From positions 126,001 to 190,000 of the forward strand of contig JAQFVV010000454.1 of NCBI GenBank assembly GCA_028023455.1: a DNA stretch of 64,000 bases, written 5' to 3'. Within the stretch, counting starts at the first letter, position 1. Every line of letters starts with the position of its first letter. Positions 34,508 to 44,779 of the stretch are shown in pieces. The DNA is from Epiperipatus broadwayi. Taxonomy: Eukaryota; Onychophora; Udeonychophora; Euonychophora; Peripatidae. The notes under the pieces are model-generated. The model did not search any database. It was not told the origin of the DNA and saw only the letters and a list, made by a program, of their open reading frames with translations. Both the position numbers and the translations under genes were made by a program.

Positions 34508-36125
34508 TAAGAGAGATGACATCATGAAATTGGTAGAAAATTTTTATCAAGAATTATATAGTAATAAAGAACAAGTACCTCCTATATCTATTACATCTTC
34601 CGAATTGCCCTGAATTTTAAATGAAGAAGTGAGAAATGCAATTAAATGTATGAAGAAAGGAAAGGCTCCAGGTAATGATGGAATTATAATTGATATATTA
34701 AAAGAAGCAGGTGAAGAAACAGAATTTTTTTAAGCAAAGTTATATACCAAATGTCTAAATGATAAAGATGTACCAGATGATTGGAAGAATGCAGTAATAA
34801 TATTAATATTTAAAAAAGGTGATAAAGAAGATATTAGAAATTACAGACCTATCAGCCTTTTATCAGTTTTATATAAAATTTTTACCAAGATAATTACAAC
34901 TCGTCTACAGAGAACATTGGATTTCCACCAACCAAGAGAACAAGCTGGATTTAAAAGTGGTTTTAGTACAGTAGATCATATTCAGGTACTGAGAGAAGTT
35001 ATAGAAAGGACAAATGAATATGAGATGTCATTATGTTTTGGATTTGTAGATTATGAAAAGGCATTTGATTCTATAAACATTTCTTCAGTGATTAAAGCAT
35101 TGGATCATCAAGGTATAGATCCAGGATATTGTCATATTTTAAAGAATATTTATAAAAATGCAACAGCAACAATTAGATTACATAATGATACTGGGAAAGT
35201 CAACATTGAGAAAGGTGTAAGACAATGTGACTCCATATCTCCAAAACTTTTTACAGCAGTGTTGCAAGAAGTATTTTATGGTTTAAAATGGGAAACTAAA
35301 GGAGTGAAAGTAAATGGAGATTATTTAAGTTATTTAGATTTCACAGATGATGTAGTTGTTTTTGCAAATAATGCTTCAGAGCTGCAGGAAATGTTGCAGG
35401 AGTTATCAGATGAAAGTAGGAAAGTAGGACTAAAGATAAATGTTAAAAAGACTAAAGTAATGTTTAATCGATTTGCTCAAAATATGAAAATAAAGATTGA
35501 TTATGATGAATTAGAAGAAGTTAACAGTTACAAATACCTTGGTCAGATTATTAATACAGATAGAAACATAATGAAGGAAATTAATCATAGAATTAAACTT
35601 GGTTGGAGTGCTTTTGGTAGAAATAACTTGATATTAAAAGGAAATATGCCTATGTGTTTGAAAAGGAAGGTTTTTAACAAATGTGTTTTTCCAGTTCTTA
35701 CTTATGGATCTGAGACTTGGACACTCAATACAAGAGCAATACAGAGACTTCAGACCACTCAAAGAAGTATGGAGAGATGTATGTTGGGAATAATAAGAAG
35801 AGATCGAAAACACAATGTATGGGCAAGAGAACAAACAGGTGTTATTGACCTCATTGAAAAAATTAAAAGATTGAAGTGGAGTTGGGCTGGACATATTTCT
35901 AGAAGAGATGATAATAAATGGACAATTGAAATTTTAAACTGGATTCCAAGAAATTGTAAAAAACCCAGAAAGAGACCACATGTGAGATGGATGGATGAAA
36001 TAAGAAAGTGTGCAGGGGTGATGTGGAGAAGAGAAGCTAAAGATCAGAGAAGATGGATTAAACTTGGAGAGACCTTCATCCTGCAGTGGATTTATAATGG
36101 TTGATAATGATGATGATGATGATAT
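34508..36125 (+). mobile_element. RTE-clade LINE copy 2, 5' truncated
   Basis: Very close to the copy at 46.6 kb across its whole length (few differences per line of 60 bases by eye). Begins inside the region before the RT and ends in the TGATGATGATG tail. Two stop codons and changed catalytic-region residues show it is inactive. Confidence 0.9.
34517..36104 (+). pseudogene. RTE reverse transcriptase, copy 2 (two stops)
   Basis: The role of the intact protein is target-primed reverse transcription of LINE RNA. The same frame is interrupted by TGA at 34611-34613 and TAA at 34731-34733, then open for 395 codons. Visible motifs: NYRPISLLSV, FVDYEKAFDS (motif A), GVRQCDSISP (motif B, Cys at 35226-35228 where RTs have Gly), LDFTDDVVVF (motif C, Thr for Ala at 35343-35345), and the C-terminal WAGHISRRDDN and RPHVRWMDEIRKCAG segments. 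Confidence 0.88.
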
Positions 36126-36319
36126 ACTGTACACTGTTGTCTTACAATTGAGATTAAACAAAGTGTCTGAAAGCATTTTTATATGCAAATGTTTTTGATT
36201 AGGTAAATACAAAATATAGATATAAGCATAGAATCATGACATTAACATATGAGTAGTTCAATATAATATTATCTCATATATTTGCAAAATAAACTTTTAT
36301 AAACCTCTCCCTATTTTAG

Positions 36320-36320
36320 C

Positions 36321-36370
<50 letters not shown>

Positions 36371-36402
36371 TATATATATATATTTATATATATATATATT
36401 GA
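36320..36402. repeat. (AT)n microsatellite
   Basis: About 80 bp of AT dinucleotide with a few interruptions, between the RTE copy and a family D array. Confidence 0.95.
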
Positions 36403-36482
36403 ATTAAATGTTTATAGATATATATAGCTCTAAACAAACTTTATTTTTATAAGGGCCAAAATCTCTATCATTAAAACCCTAC

Positions 36483-36526
36483 CTCCAGACCAATTGGTTT
36501 TGAGCTTATGGCTCACCTCAGTGGAG
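36483..36526 (-). ncRNA. Hammerhead-like motif (family D, left arm)
   Basis: Stem I CUCCA/UGGAG perfect, stem II GAGC/GCUC perfect with 5-base loop, palindrome CCAAUUGG, UC before the cut. The core reads CUGAGGU (A9 to U) and GAAA reads AAAA. Confidence 0.62.
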
Positions 36527-37040
36527 AACTGGGTCTCTAGAAACTAGATCTAAAATACTAACTCAAAAGTCAGCACTTATAAACGTGTTTCTATCAATTT
36601 AAAAGTCTGAACTTTTCAGATACCTAAATGTCTTCAAATCCAGCTTTGCAAACCAGATAGCTATATGGGTCTGAATTCAGCTCAGTTTTACCATATAGTA
36701 ATAGTCTCTGCAATATAGCATCACAAAAGCCATCAAAGGCACACTCATAATAATTAATAAAAAAAATGCAAGCTTAAAAGCAAGTTACAAAATTTATAAC
36801 TTGTTTTATTAGTCATTATAAGTGTACCTTTGATAGCTTTTGCGATGCTATATTGCAGAGGCTATTACTATATGGTGGAACTGAAGTGAATTCAGACCCA
36901 TATAGCTATCTGGTTTGTAAGGCTGGATTTGAAGACATTTATGTGTCTCAAAAGTTCATGCTTTCAAATTGATAGAAACTTGTTTTATAAGTGCTGACTT
37001 TTGAGTTAGTATTTTAGATCTAGTTTCTAGAGAACCAGCC

Positions 37041-37084
37041 CTCCACTGAGGTGAGCCATAAACTCGAAACCAATTGCTCTGGAG
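37041..37084 (+). ncRNA. Hammerhead-like motif (family D, right arm)
   Basis: Stem I CUCCA/UGGAG, core CUGAGGU (A9 to U, shared with the left arm), stem II GAG/CUC, GAAA intact, CCAAUUGC (palindrome broken by one base), UC before the cut. Confidence 0.65.
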
Positions 37085-37611
37085 GTAGGGTTTTAATGAT
37101 AGAGATTTTGAATTCTTTCTCTTTTGGCACTTATAAAAATAAAGATTGTTTAGAGCTATTGGCAAGCGCCATCTAGTGATCATTCAAATGCAAGCTTAAA
37201 AGCAAGTTACAAAATTTATAACTTGTTTTTTTAATTAAGAATAGTTTTAGTGCATCAGTTATCATTTACATAAGTTTGAATCTGAATCAGACCAAGTTGA
37301 AAATTTGTTTTATTCAATCTTAGGATTTTTTGAAGGTAGCCAAACACATAGATAACCTAGTTAATTAGTCAATATTTGGTGGTAAATGGGTATCTTGTTA
37401 TTCTTAGCAAAAAAATAAAACAAGAATAAAAAGATGCTTAAACTTTCACCATCTAATTGATAAACCTGGCAAATAATATTTTCTTTTACTGTTCTTGTAT
37501 AAAGAATTAGTGAAATAACCTTTGCTTTACATCACATGATCACCATTTGGTGGCTGTTGGAGGGTTGCATTAGGTCCTAAGATCTAGATGCAGTGCTCTC
37601 AGATCCAAGAC

Positions 37612-37653
37612 TTCTCACTGATGAAAGCCACAAGTTAGAAACTAGTCTGGGGA
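37612..37653 (+). ncRNA. Type I hammerhead ribozyme (family B), canonical core
   Basis: Stem I UUCUCA/UGGGGA (two wobbles), core CUGAUGA, stem II after an A·A step, GAAA, palindrome CUAG (ACUAGU with its flanks), UC before the cut at 37647. Confidence 0.84.
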
Positions 37654-38063
37654 TATTGATGAGTAGGCACTAGATAGGGATATTATGTGCAAGCCTTCTG
37701 ACATTCATTGATTACTCTAGCTTGCATTGAGTGACACTACTGTATGAAGAGTTTTGCCTGTTTTAATAACAGTTATGAGCAAGCATAAGAAATGGTGATC
37801 ATATGATGTTTAGTGGTCTAATACCAATCCTGCTTAATAGTATAATGGTGATTATGGTTATTAAAAAACCAAAGACATCAAAATGTATGGGTACTGAACT
37901 CAGTTCAGACCTATATGACTATATAAGCTAATGAGCTTGGATTGAAAATATTGTGTTTTCAATTTTATCCTCATAGTTCTGCAGTTAAGTAAAGATAAAA
38001 GATGGCTGCTGGAGGGTTGCATTAGATCCTAAGATCTAGGTGCAGTGCTCTTAGATCCAAGGC

Positions 38064-38105
38064 TCCTCACTAACAAAAGCCACAAGTGAGAAACTAATTT
38101 GCAGA
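38064..38105 (+). ncRNA. Decayed hammerhead (family B, unit 2)
   Basis: UCCUCA then CUAACAA, GAAA, CUAAUU: core G5 and G8 both changed to A and the cut site lost. Confidence 0.45.
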
Positions 38106-38234
38106 TATTGGATAAGTAGGCACTAGATAGGGATTTTATGCACAAGCCTTTTGGCATCCATTAATTAGTCTAGCTTGCACTGAGGGGCATTACTGTATGG
38201 AGAGATTTTGCCTGTTTTAATCTTTGCTTTACAG

Positions 38235-39180
38235 TAAGCTAATAAAAAGCTGTTTTGCATTTACCGATACATAATAAGATTAATGTTGATTTAGATTCTT
38301 TTTTGTATAAAAATTGTCTAATAAACATGTTTAATTTCTTTTTTTAACAGAAATAATTTTAAATATATATATATTTTATATAGTGGGAAAATGTGGAGAT
38401 ACATTGTAATAACAATTTATGAAAAATATAGTATGTGATTAGATAGAAATTGTCTTGTGATTATAACTAGTTAAAATTATAATATAAAACACCAGTTTTC
38501 GATATTGAGTAAAGCTGTATCCAACAAAGAGTACAACTTAAGAACAGCGTCACCATAAAAAATTGATTATGACGATGATACAAAAAGTAAATAAATCATG
38601 AACTATTGCTAAAATTAAAAAAAGGAAAAAAAAAGCTTTTAAAAATAGCAAGAACGAACGATGTTAATTACTAATTTTTCTCACTACTAAAATTAATCTA
38701 AAAGAAAATAGTGTTATTAATGAATTTTGTTTAACAATAGCCAAGTTAATTTTTTTAATATGAAAAAAATCAATTAGTTTTACTATTGCATGATAAAAGC
38801 AAAACTAAGTAAAAATTATTGACTTATTTTTCTCTTTGAATTAAAACAAAGTCTACCTTCCCATAAATTGTTGAAAATTAATTAGTCTCTCATTTTCCTT
38901 AATGCTAAGAATTATAATTAAAATATTATCAGTCGTAAACAATTCTAATTTTCAGTCTGGTTTTACCACACCTTCCACTTGCTAGAGGCGTAGTAATCTA
39001 TAAACGATCGCATTTTTAATAAACATGTTTATTATTGGCTTTTAACGAGCAACGTTTTTCGTTGTCCAACCTATATATCTGTTTTTATGTGTATTTTTAT
39101 TATATATATAAATCAATAATCATCAGATGTCTTAATAGTTTTATACGCAATATTCATTACTTAAGTTTATATGTAGAACC
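38235..39180. other. AT-rich stretch without recognised feature
   Basis: Nothing assigned. A weak tRNA-like segment (CTGGCTAGCGTAATGATAGA) follows at 39180-39255. Confidence 0.4.
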
Positions 39181-40038
39181 TGGCTAGCGTAATGATAGAG
39201 TGGTGGTTTTTGGGATCTGAGGATTCCTGAATTGAACTCAACCTGTTATTTTTGGTACACAAATATCATAAGATAGTTTGAACAATTAAACATTTAATTA
39301 TTATTTTTTATTAACATTTCATTTGCGAGAATTTTAAAGATTTCTGCAGATGATTGGTGAGGTAACCAAACAAAAGGGTACTATAGCTGGATAATAACAA
39401 TTATAACCTATTATGTTATTTATTCCTTCATTAGCATCCACTTAAAACAAGTATGGCCACTTCAAATTAAAAAAAGATACAAAATTAAAAATCTAAAGAT
39501 GAGTTTTGCTGTGATTATAAATGCGCAACCATGAAAACAAATACATCCATGGAACTGTTGTCTGTCGCATTCCGGTGCTATTTTTTAACTTTTTCTACAT
39601 TTGACTTTTAAAAAGACTTCCATTTTTGTCAGTTTTGTCTAATTGCAGCTCTTCAGTCATATTACCCATTAAAAGCAATCATTATTGCTTTTTTAGATAG
39701 TCTTTGAGATAATTTTTATAACAGAAAGTCTACCTCAAATTTACTATAATATATATTAAAATCTAGTATTATTGATTCGTTTTATATATCAAATCTTTAT
39801 GAAATCAGGCTCCTTCAATAGTACATTCAATATTATCATTCCCAGCAAGTTAAAAAAAATAAAAAATGTTTTATACTCTTGCCATCATAATATGATGCAT
39901 CACATGATCACTATTTCCTACGCTTGCTCATAACTGTTATTAAAACAGGCAAAACTCCCCATACAGTAAGCCAGAGTAATCAATGGATTCCAGAAGGCTT
40001 ATGTATAAAATCCCTATCTAGTGCCTACTCATCCAACA

Positions 40039-40080
40039 TGATCAGATTAGTTTCGAGCTTGTAGCTTTCATCAGTGAGGA
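40039..40080 (-). ncRNA. Type I hammerhead (family B, left arm), intact core
   Basis: UCCUCA side of stem I, core CUGAUGA, stem II AGCU/AGCU (4 bp, 3-base loop), GAAA, CUAA (palindrome damaged), UC. The distal half of stem I is mispaired. Confidence 0.75.
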
Positions 40081-40097
40081 GCTCTCAGATCCAAGGC

Positions 40098-40139
40098 TCC
40101 TCACTGACGAAAGCCACAAGCTAAAAACTAGTCTGGGGA
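40098..40139 (+). ncRNA. Type I hammerhead (family B, right arm), one core change
   Basis: Stem I UCCUCA/UGGGGA, core CUGACGA, stem II AGC/GCU, AAAA in place of GAAA, palindrome CUAG, UC. Confidence 0.7.
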
Positions 40140-40269
40140 TATTGGATGAGTAGGCACTAGATTGTGATTTTATGCACAAACCTTCTGGCATCCATTGATT
40201 ACTCTGTCTTGCACTAAGTGGCACTACTGTATGGAGAGTTTTGCCTGTTTTAATATATGATGCATCTTT

Positions 40270-40885
40270 AAATAAAGTTTTTCTAGTGGCTACTAAATTC
40301 CATGAATAAGAAGACTAATCTCCAATCCTTATAGATAATTAATTTAGTTGTAATAATTATATTACTATAATCCAACAGTCTATTTTTTAATTTATTAAAT
40401 GTCACAGCAGTTTATTGGACTTTGGGTTACACTTCTAGATCCAAATTCAGTTTTACAAATAAAGCTATCAAGATTATCGATTCACCCTATTAATAGTGGA
40501 AAACCATCCAAGCTAAAAGTTTTTAAATATTTTTCTTCCACTACTGATTAACAAAAATAAGTGTATTTTTTTAACATTAATACTAAAACAAAATATTTAT
40601 ATATTGAATTCAAAACATAAAAAACTTTCTAATTCATTTTTTGGATAGAAAAGAATACTGAAATTTAGCACCTGAAAATTTAGAAATCAAGATGAAGTTC
40701 ATGTGTTTGCTTTTAAACAGTCAAATTAAAATCTTCACCATCAAACTTATATCACATCTTAATGTTATAAACTGTTACAAGGATCACTTTTATAAAAATA
40801 CAAAATAAAATTGGGGTTAATACAAATCCCTGTTTAGTAGCATTTTTCATTTCAAAGGCCTCAAATTTTCAATTTACAATAGCAA
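40270..40885. other. AT-rich stretch without recognised feature
   Basis: Nothing assigned. Confidence 0.4.
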
Positions 40886-40995
40886 TATTTAATATATAGG
40901 TATATGAGCACAGACTTTCACATGACCCACCACTCTCCTCCTTATCTCATAACACTTATACACTTGAACACATATTTGTCGAATAGATAAATAAT

Positions 40996-41039
40996 CACAA
41001 GTATATGTATTTCATGCTAACCAGCACTCATCAGTTGAT
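40996..41039 (-). ncRNA. Type I hammerhead (family A), intact core
   Basis: AUCAA, CUGAUGA, stem II UGCU/AGCA closed by G·U, GAAA, UACAUA, UA. The 3' side of stem I is disturbed by one inserted base. Confidence 0.75.
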
Positions 41040-41465
41040 CCAGATTATAATCTACCACACACATATATAATTGATGCTCAGTTTATATTAAGATAACCAA
41101 TCTTCATACTTTAATGGACAGGCTTCAATACACTCCACACTCCAACTCTTCAACCATCCATCTAATTGAAAATCTGATGGAATGCTCAAAGGTCACCCTG
41201 AGGCCGATATTCTCATCACACCCATGTTGACCTAAAGTCAATCTGACCCCTCATGTATAGGACATAATCCATTTAATACATATATGAGGGATGGGCAGAC
41301 ATCTCTACTATGTAGTAACTGAAATACAGGCTTATTATATACCTGTATCAATATATGTAATATATAGAGTATATGAGCACAGACTTTCACATAACCCACC
41401 ACTCTTCACTCTATCTCATAACACTGATACACTTGAACACATATATGTTGAAAGGATAAATAATC

Positions 41466-41509
41466 ATCAATACATATATTTCATGCTAAACCAGCAATCA
41501 TCACTTGGT
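41466..41509 (-). ncRNA. Hammerhead (family A) with C3 to G
   Basis: ACCAA, GUGAUGA, UGCU/AGCA stem II, GAAA, UAUAUG, UA, UUGAU. C3 to G breaks the core pair with G8, so predicted inactive. Confidence 0.65.
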
Positions 41510-41594
41510 CCAGATTATCATCTTTACATATATATGCAATAAGTGCTTAGATATATGTTAAGATAGCCAATCTTCATACTTTAATGGACAGACT

Positions 41595-41760
41595 TCAATC
41601 TTTATTTTCATTGAATCATGTACAAGCTGTAAAATATGAATAAACATTGGTGAATGTCTGGAAAATTTCAAAGATTGCTGTAAAACCTTTTGATTAACCA
41701 AGTCAAATCTTGTAACTGACCACAAAGTGTAATAGATACTTGAAATTTTGTTCATGGTAT
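41595..41760 (-). pseudogene. LINE reverse transcriptase scrap (motif A region)
   Basis: Minus-strand peptide RFDLVNQKVLQQSLKFSRHS followed by PMFIHILQLVHDSMK resembles the motif A to motif 2a region of LINE RTs (KAFDxVN...L..KFG.P..fi.il..lHd.m). About 55 residues, no catalytic core left. Joined directly to a truncated family A unit. Confidence 0.5.
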
Positions 41761-42269
41761 TTTTTTGCATTTGTCTGAGAATAAAACCCATGTTGATGGT
41801 GCTTTTTGAATCATTAAAGCTGCATGAGTCTTTAGAAACTATTTAACTATAACTAGAAATAACATATACTACTAAATCATTAAAACTAGTTTTCCTATAT
41901 TGAATAACAATTATAATAATTACTGCAATAAATTTTTATATTTTTTACCTTTTTATATATTGGACCAATAGAAATGTTTTTAAAATCTTAAGTCACAGCT
42001 TCCTAGTCCATGTATTACGAACAAAACTGCAATAATTTTGAAACTACTACATCACCATTATATTTTAAATTCTAGTTATCAAAATGTGATATTTCACTAT
42101 TAAGATTATAAAAATCTATTTCTATTCATTAAGCTGATTATTTTTGTTCAAATCTAAATGGTCAGGTAGGATGTATATATTAGACAAATCTTCCATTTTA
42201 TTTGTTGTATCATCATTCAACAAGAGTATCCATCTTTATTACATTTTTTTTATGGTTGATGCATTGCAG

Positions 42270-42404
42270 GTTCATCTTAGGTCATTCTCAGGACTCGGCT
42301 CTATCTTTATCAAGCTCCTTGACCAAGTCAAGCAGCGAGACTCTCTGCCTTCGCCTGGGAGTCTACATGATGATACTTGGGTGAAAGTTTCATTTTCCTC
42401 TTAG
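42270..42404 (+). CDS. Candidate terminal coding exon of an unidentified host gene
   Basis: A pyrimidine-rich tract and TTGCAG acceptor (AG at 42268-42269) precede a distinctly GC-richer segment, followed by an AT-rich 3' region with AATAAA at 42542-42547. Two frames are open: one ends at TAG 42402-42404 (FSGLGSIFIKLLDQVKQRDS then LPSPGSLHDDTWVKVSFSS), another ends about 20 bases earlier (HSQDSALSLSSSLTKSSSET). Which is used cannot be decided here. Alternatively a retroposed 3' end. Confidence 0.38.
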   Translation, partial: VHLRSFSGLGSIFIKLLDQVKQRDSLPSPGSLHDDTWVKVSFSS

Positions 42405-42574
42405 TCTTATTAAGATATGTTTTTCTCTGCATTGACCTTTTCCAAATATTTTTTTTCCCCTTTTGGCTGTAACAACTTTCATTCTGAATGCTATGTAATT
42501 TTTTATAAAGTTTAACTGTATATTACTATGTTACTATGTTTAATAAATTTATTTTAAAACAAAAAATGATTAAA

Positions 42575-43100
42575 ATTTTTTTACATTAGTTCAAATATTA
42601 TTAAAAAATCGCATCCTTGGATTTATTAGAATTGGTCGATATTTTACTTTTAATGCCAAAAAAAATCCGAAAATGTCTATTGTAAATAAATGTCTATATA
42701 CCTCATTTACAGTTTTAATTCACTTCCCTATATATTAAAATCATGGAATTATTTAAGAAGAACCATATTCAATATATGAATCTGCTGCGAAGAAAGGAGT
42801 GCAATATATTACACTTTGACCAAATCACTGATAATAGAATCAAAGGAAACGAAACTCAGATTTTTTTTTTAAAGATTAAAAAAAAAAAAAACTTATTTGT
42901 ATATATAACATATTCATTAAGAGAATTCCAACCCCCTGTAGCATGACAATCTTGAAAATTGAAATTGGCAACTTCAGTGCTAATCACTATTAATTATTTA
43001 TTAGAATTTATTTTAATTTATATGTATCAAACATAAGCAATTTATCTGAAAGCAGGTTTATGACGAATAAGGAGATATATAAGAAAAATAGTGTGATTGT
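42575..43100. other. AT-rich stretch without recognised feature
   Basis: Nothing assigned; the frame at 42.74-42.95 kb is A-run rich and looks random. Confidence 0.4.
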
Positions 43101-43288
43101 CATCAACAATACTATTGATTTTAAGCCAATAAACATCACATGACCACCACTTCTTATGATGGTGGATAACTGTTGCTAAAACAGGAAAAACTCACTATAC
43201 ATATTAACACACACAGCAAGCTAGAGTAATCAATGGATGCCAAAAGGCTTGTGCATAAAATCCCAATCTAGTGCCTACTCATCCAATA

Positions 43289-43330
43289 TCCCCAGACTAG
43301 TTTCTAACTTGTGGACTTCATCAGCAAGGA
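43289..43330 (-). ncRNA. Type I hammerhead (family B unit 1), intact core
   Basis: Stem I UCCUUG/UGGGGA (wobbles), CUGAUGA, stem II variant, GAAA, CUAG palindrome, UC. Confidence 0.8.
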
Positions 43331-43741
43331 GCCTTGGATCTGAGAGCACTGCATCTAGATCTTAGGATCTAATGCAACCCTCCAGCAGGGACCTTTTATC
43401 TCCACTTAACTACAAAACTATGAGTCTTAAGCTGAAAACACCTTAATGTTTTCAATCCAAGCCCATTATCTTATATTGTCATATGGGTCTGAACTCAGTT
43501 CACTACCCATACATTTTGGGGTCTTTGGTTTTTAAATAACCATAGACACCACTACCCCATTAGGCAGGATTGGTTTTAAGTCAATAAACATCACATGACC
43601 ACCACTTCTTATGCTTGTGCATAACTGTTGTTAAAACAGGCAAAACACTATATGTATTGCTACACACAGCGAGCTAGAGTAATCAATGGATGCCAGAAGG
43701 CTTGTGTATAAAATCCCCATCTAGTGCCTACTCATCCAATA

Positions 43742-43783
43742 TCCCCAAACTAGTTTCTGGCTTGGGGCCTTTGTCAGTGAGGA
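43742..43783 (-). ncRNA. Variant hammerhead (family B unit 2), G8 to A
   Basis: UCCUCA/UGGGGA stem I, CUGACAA core, stem II GGC/GCC, GAAA, CUAG, UU at the cut site. Confidence 0.65.
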
Positions 43784-44028
43784 GCCTTGGATCTAAGAGC
43801 ACTGCATCTAGATCTTAGGATCTAATACAGCCCTCTAGCATCCACCTTTTATCTCCACTTAACTAAAAAACTATGAGTTTTATACTGAAAGCACCACTAT
43901 CCTATTAGGCAGGATTGGTTTTAAGCCACTAAACATCACATGACCACCACTTCTTATGCTTGTGCATAACTGTTGTTAAAACAGGCAAAACTCACTATAC
44001 ATATTGCCACACATAGCAGATCTAAGGC

Positions 44029-44070
44029 TCCTCATTGACAAAGGCCACAAGCCAGAAACTAGTCTGGGGA
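44029..44070 (+). ncRNA. Variant hammerhead (family B unit 3), U3/A8 core
   Basis: UCCUCA/UGGGGA stem I, UUGACAA core (C3 to U and G8 to A), stem II GGC/GCC, GAAA, CUAG, UC. Same double change as the PLE terminal-repeat motifs. Confidence 0.68.
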
Positions 44071-44221
44071 TATTGGATAAGTAGGCACTAGATGGGGATT
44101 TTATGCACAAGCCTTCTGGAATCCATTGATTACTCTAGCTTGCTGTGTGTGGCCATACGTATAGTGAGTTTTGCTTGTTTTAACAACAATACTATTGCTT
44201 TTCATTAACTTTTAACAAGCT

Positions 44222-44262
44222 GAGGGTTGTGTGAAAGTCTGAGTTCGAATCCCTTATATTAT
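44222..44262 (+). repeat. Family A tail remnant
   Basis: GTGTGAAAGTCTGAGTTCGA matches the tail of the 27.5 kb hairpin. Confidence 0.5.
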
Positions 44263-44779
44263 ATTATATATGTGGTGCAGGTATGTGTAAGCCTGTACAG
44301 TGTATTAATTCAAATAGCAGTTTTTGTTAAAAAATTAATAAACCAAATAAAATATAATTTTAAATTTAAAAATAATTATTATGCATTTGGCAGCTACTTT
44401 TTAAAATAAATAAATAAAAACTAAAGTTTTTGGAAGGAAAACCCCCTTTTTGGAAATAGGGATTAAATTGCATTACTATCTGGTAAACACTGACTTTTCA
44501 AACTTATTATAAATTATATTAGAGGAGAGAAAAGAGTGTTTTTATTTACCATATTGTAGTAAGATGAAAGAATCAAGTGATGCTCTATTAAGCAACAAAT
44601 ATATGTGTATGTATATAGTACATTTTGCATAAATCTTTATTGGTATGCTTTACAAAGTGCATAATTTCTTCTTTTTACAATGTTTTTGATTTTCCATTCA
44701 GCTTAATGCATTTTTGATGTCATACACTATAATAATAACCTTTCCCCCACTCTGTATACTATTTTATAGTCACTGTTAT

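Larger units (their letters stand above)
36430..37232. mobile_element. Family D array: inverted pair plus partial tandem unit
   Basis: Arms 36430-36745 and 36825-37165 are inverted copies; GCAAGCTTAAAAGCAAGTTA recurs directly at 36769 and 37191, a unit period of about 422 bp. Each arm carries a hammerhead-like motif. Related to the element at 4.5 kb. Confidence 0.78.
37532..38221 (+). mobile_element. Family B element, about 1.6 units, 12-bp TSD
   Basis: Two tandem units in the ribozyme-plus orientation, delimited by exact 12-bp repeats CTTTGCTTTACA at 37520-37531 and 38222-38233. Landmarks: GGAGGGTTGCATTAG, GATCTAGATGCAGTGCTC, hammerhead, GATGAGTAGGCACTAGAT, and the GTTTTGCCTGTTTTAA end. Unit 1 has an intact ribozyme, unit 2 a decayed one. 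Confidence 0.85.
39902..40254. mobile_element. Family B foldback, 353 bp, 12-bp TSD
   Basis: Two B half-units head to head, symmetric about 40088, flanked by exact ATATGATGCATC at 39890-39901 and 40255-40266. One hammerhead per arm, diverging from the centre. Confidence 0.85.
40890..41590 (-). mobile_element. Family A array, about 1.5 tandem units
   Basis: The first unit (40890-41365) and partial second unit (from about 41366) repeat GTATATGAGCACAGACTTTC at 40901 and 41370. Both units have a hammerhead on minus. The second unit stops abruptly at 41590 where LINE sequence starts. Confidence 0.8.
43118..44183. mobile_element. Family B multimer, 1066 bp, inserted as one block with 14-bp TSD
   Basis: Unit 1 starts near 43122, unit 2 near 43569 and unit 3 near 43917, each opening with GGTTTTAAGCCAATAAACAT-like text. 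Unit 2 is internally shortened and unit 3 folds back on itself to give an inverted end. Exact 14-bp flanks CAACAATACTATTG at 43104-43117 and 44184-44197 enclose the entire array, so the multimer was inserted in one event. Confidence 0.85.

Noticed and set aside
35634-36212. Minus-strand frames opposite the RTE reverse transcriptase (also at 46.8-48.8 kb and plus-strand ones at 62.5-63.0 kb)
   Set aside because: Shadows of the real RTE frame on the other strand.
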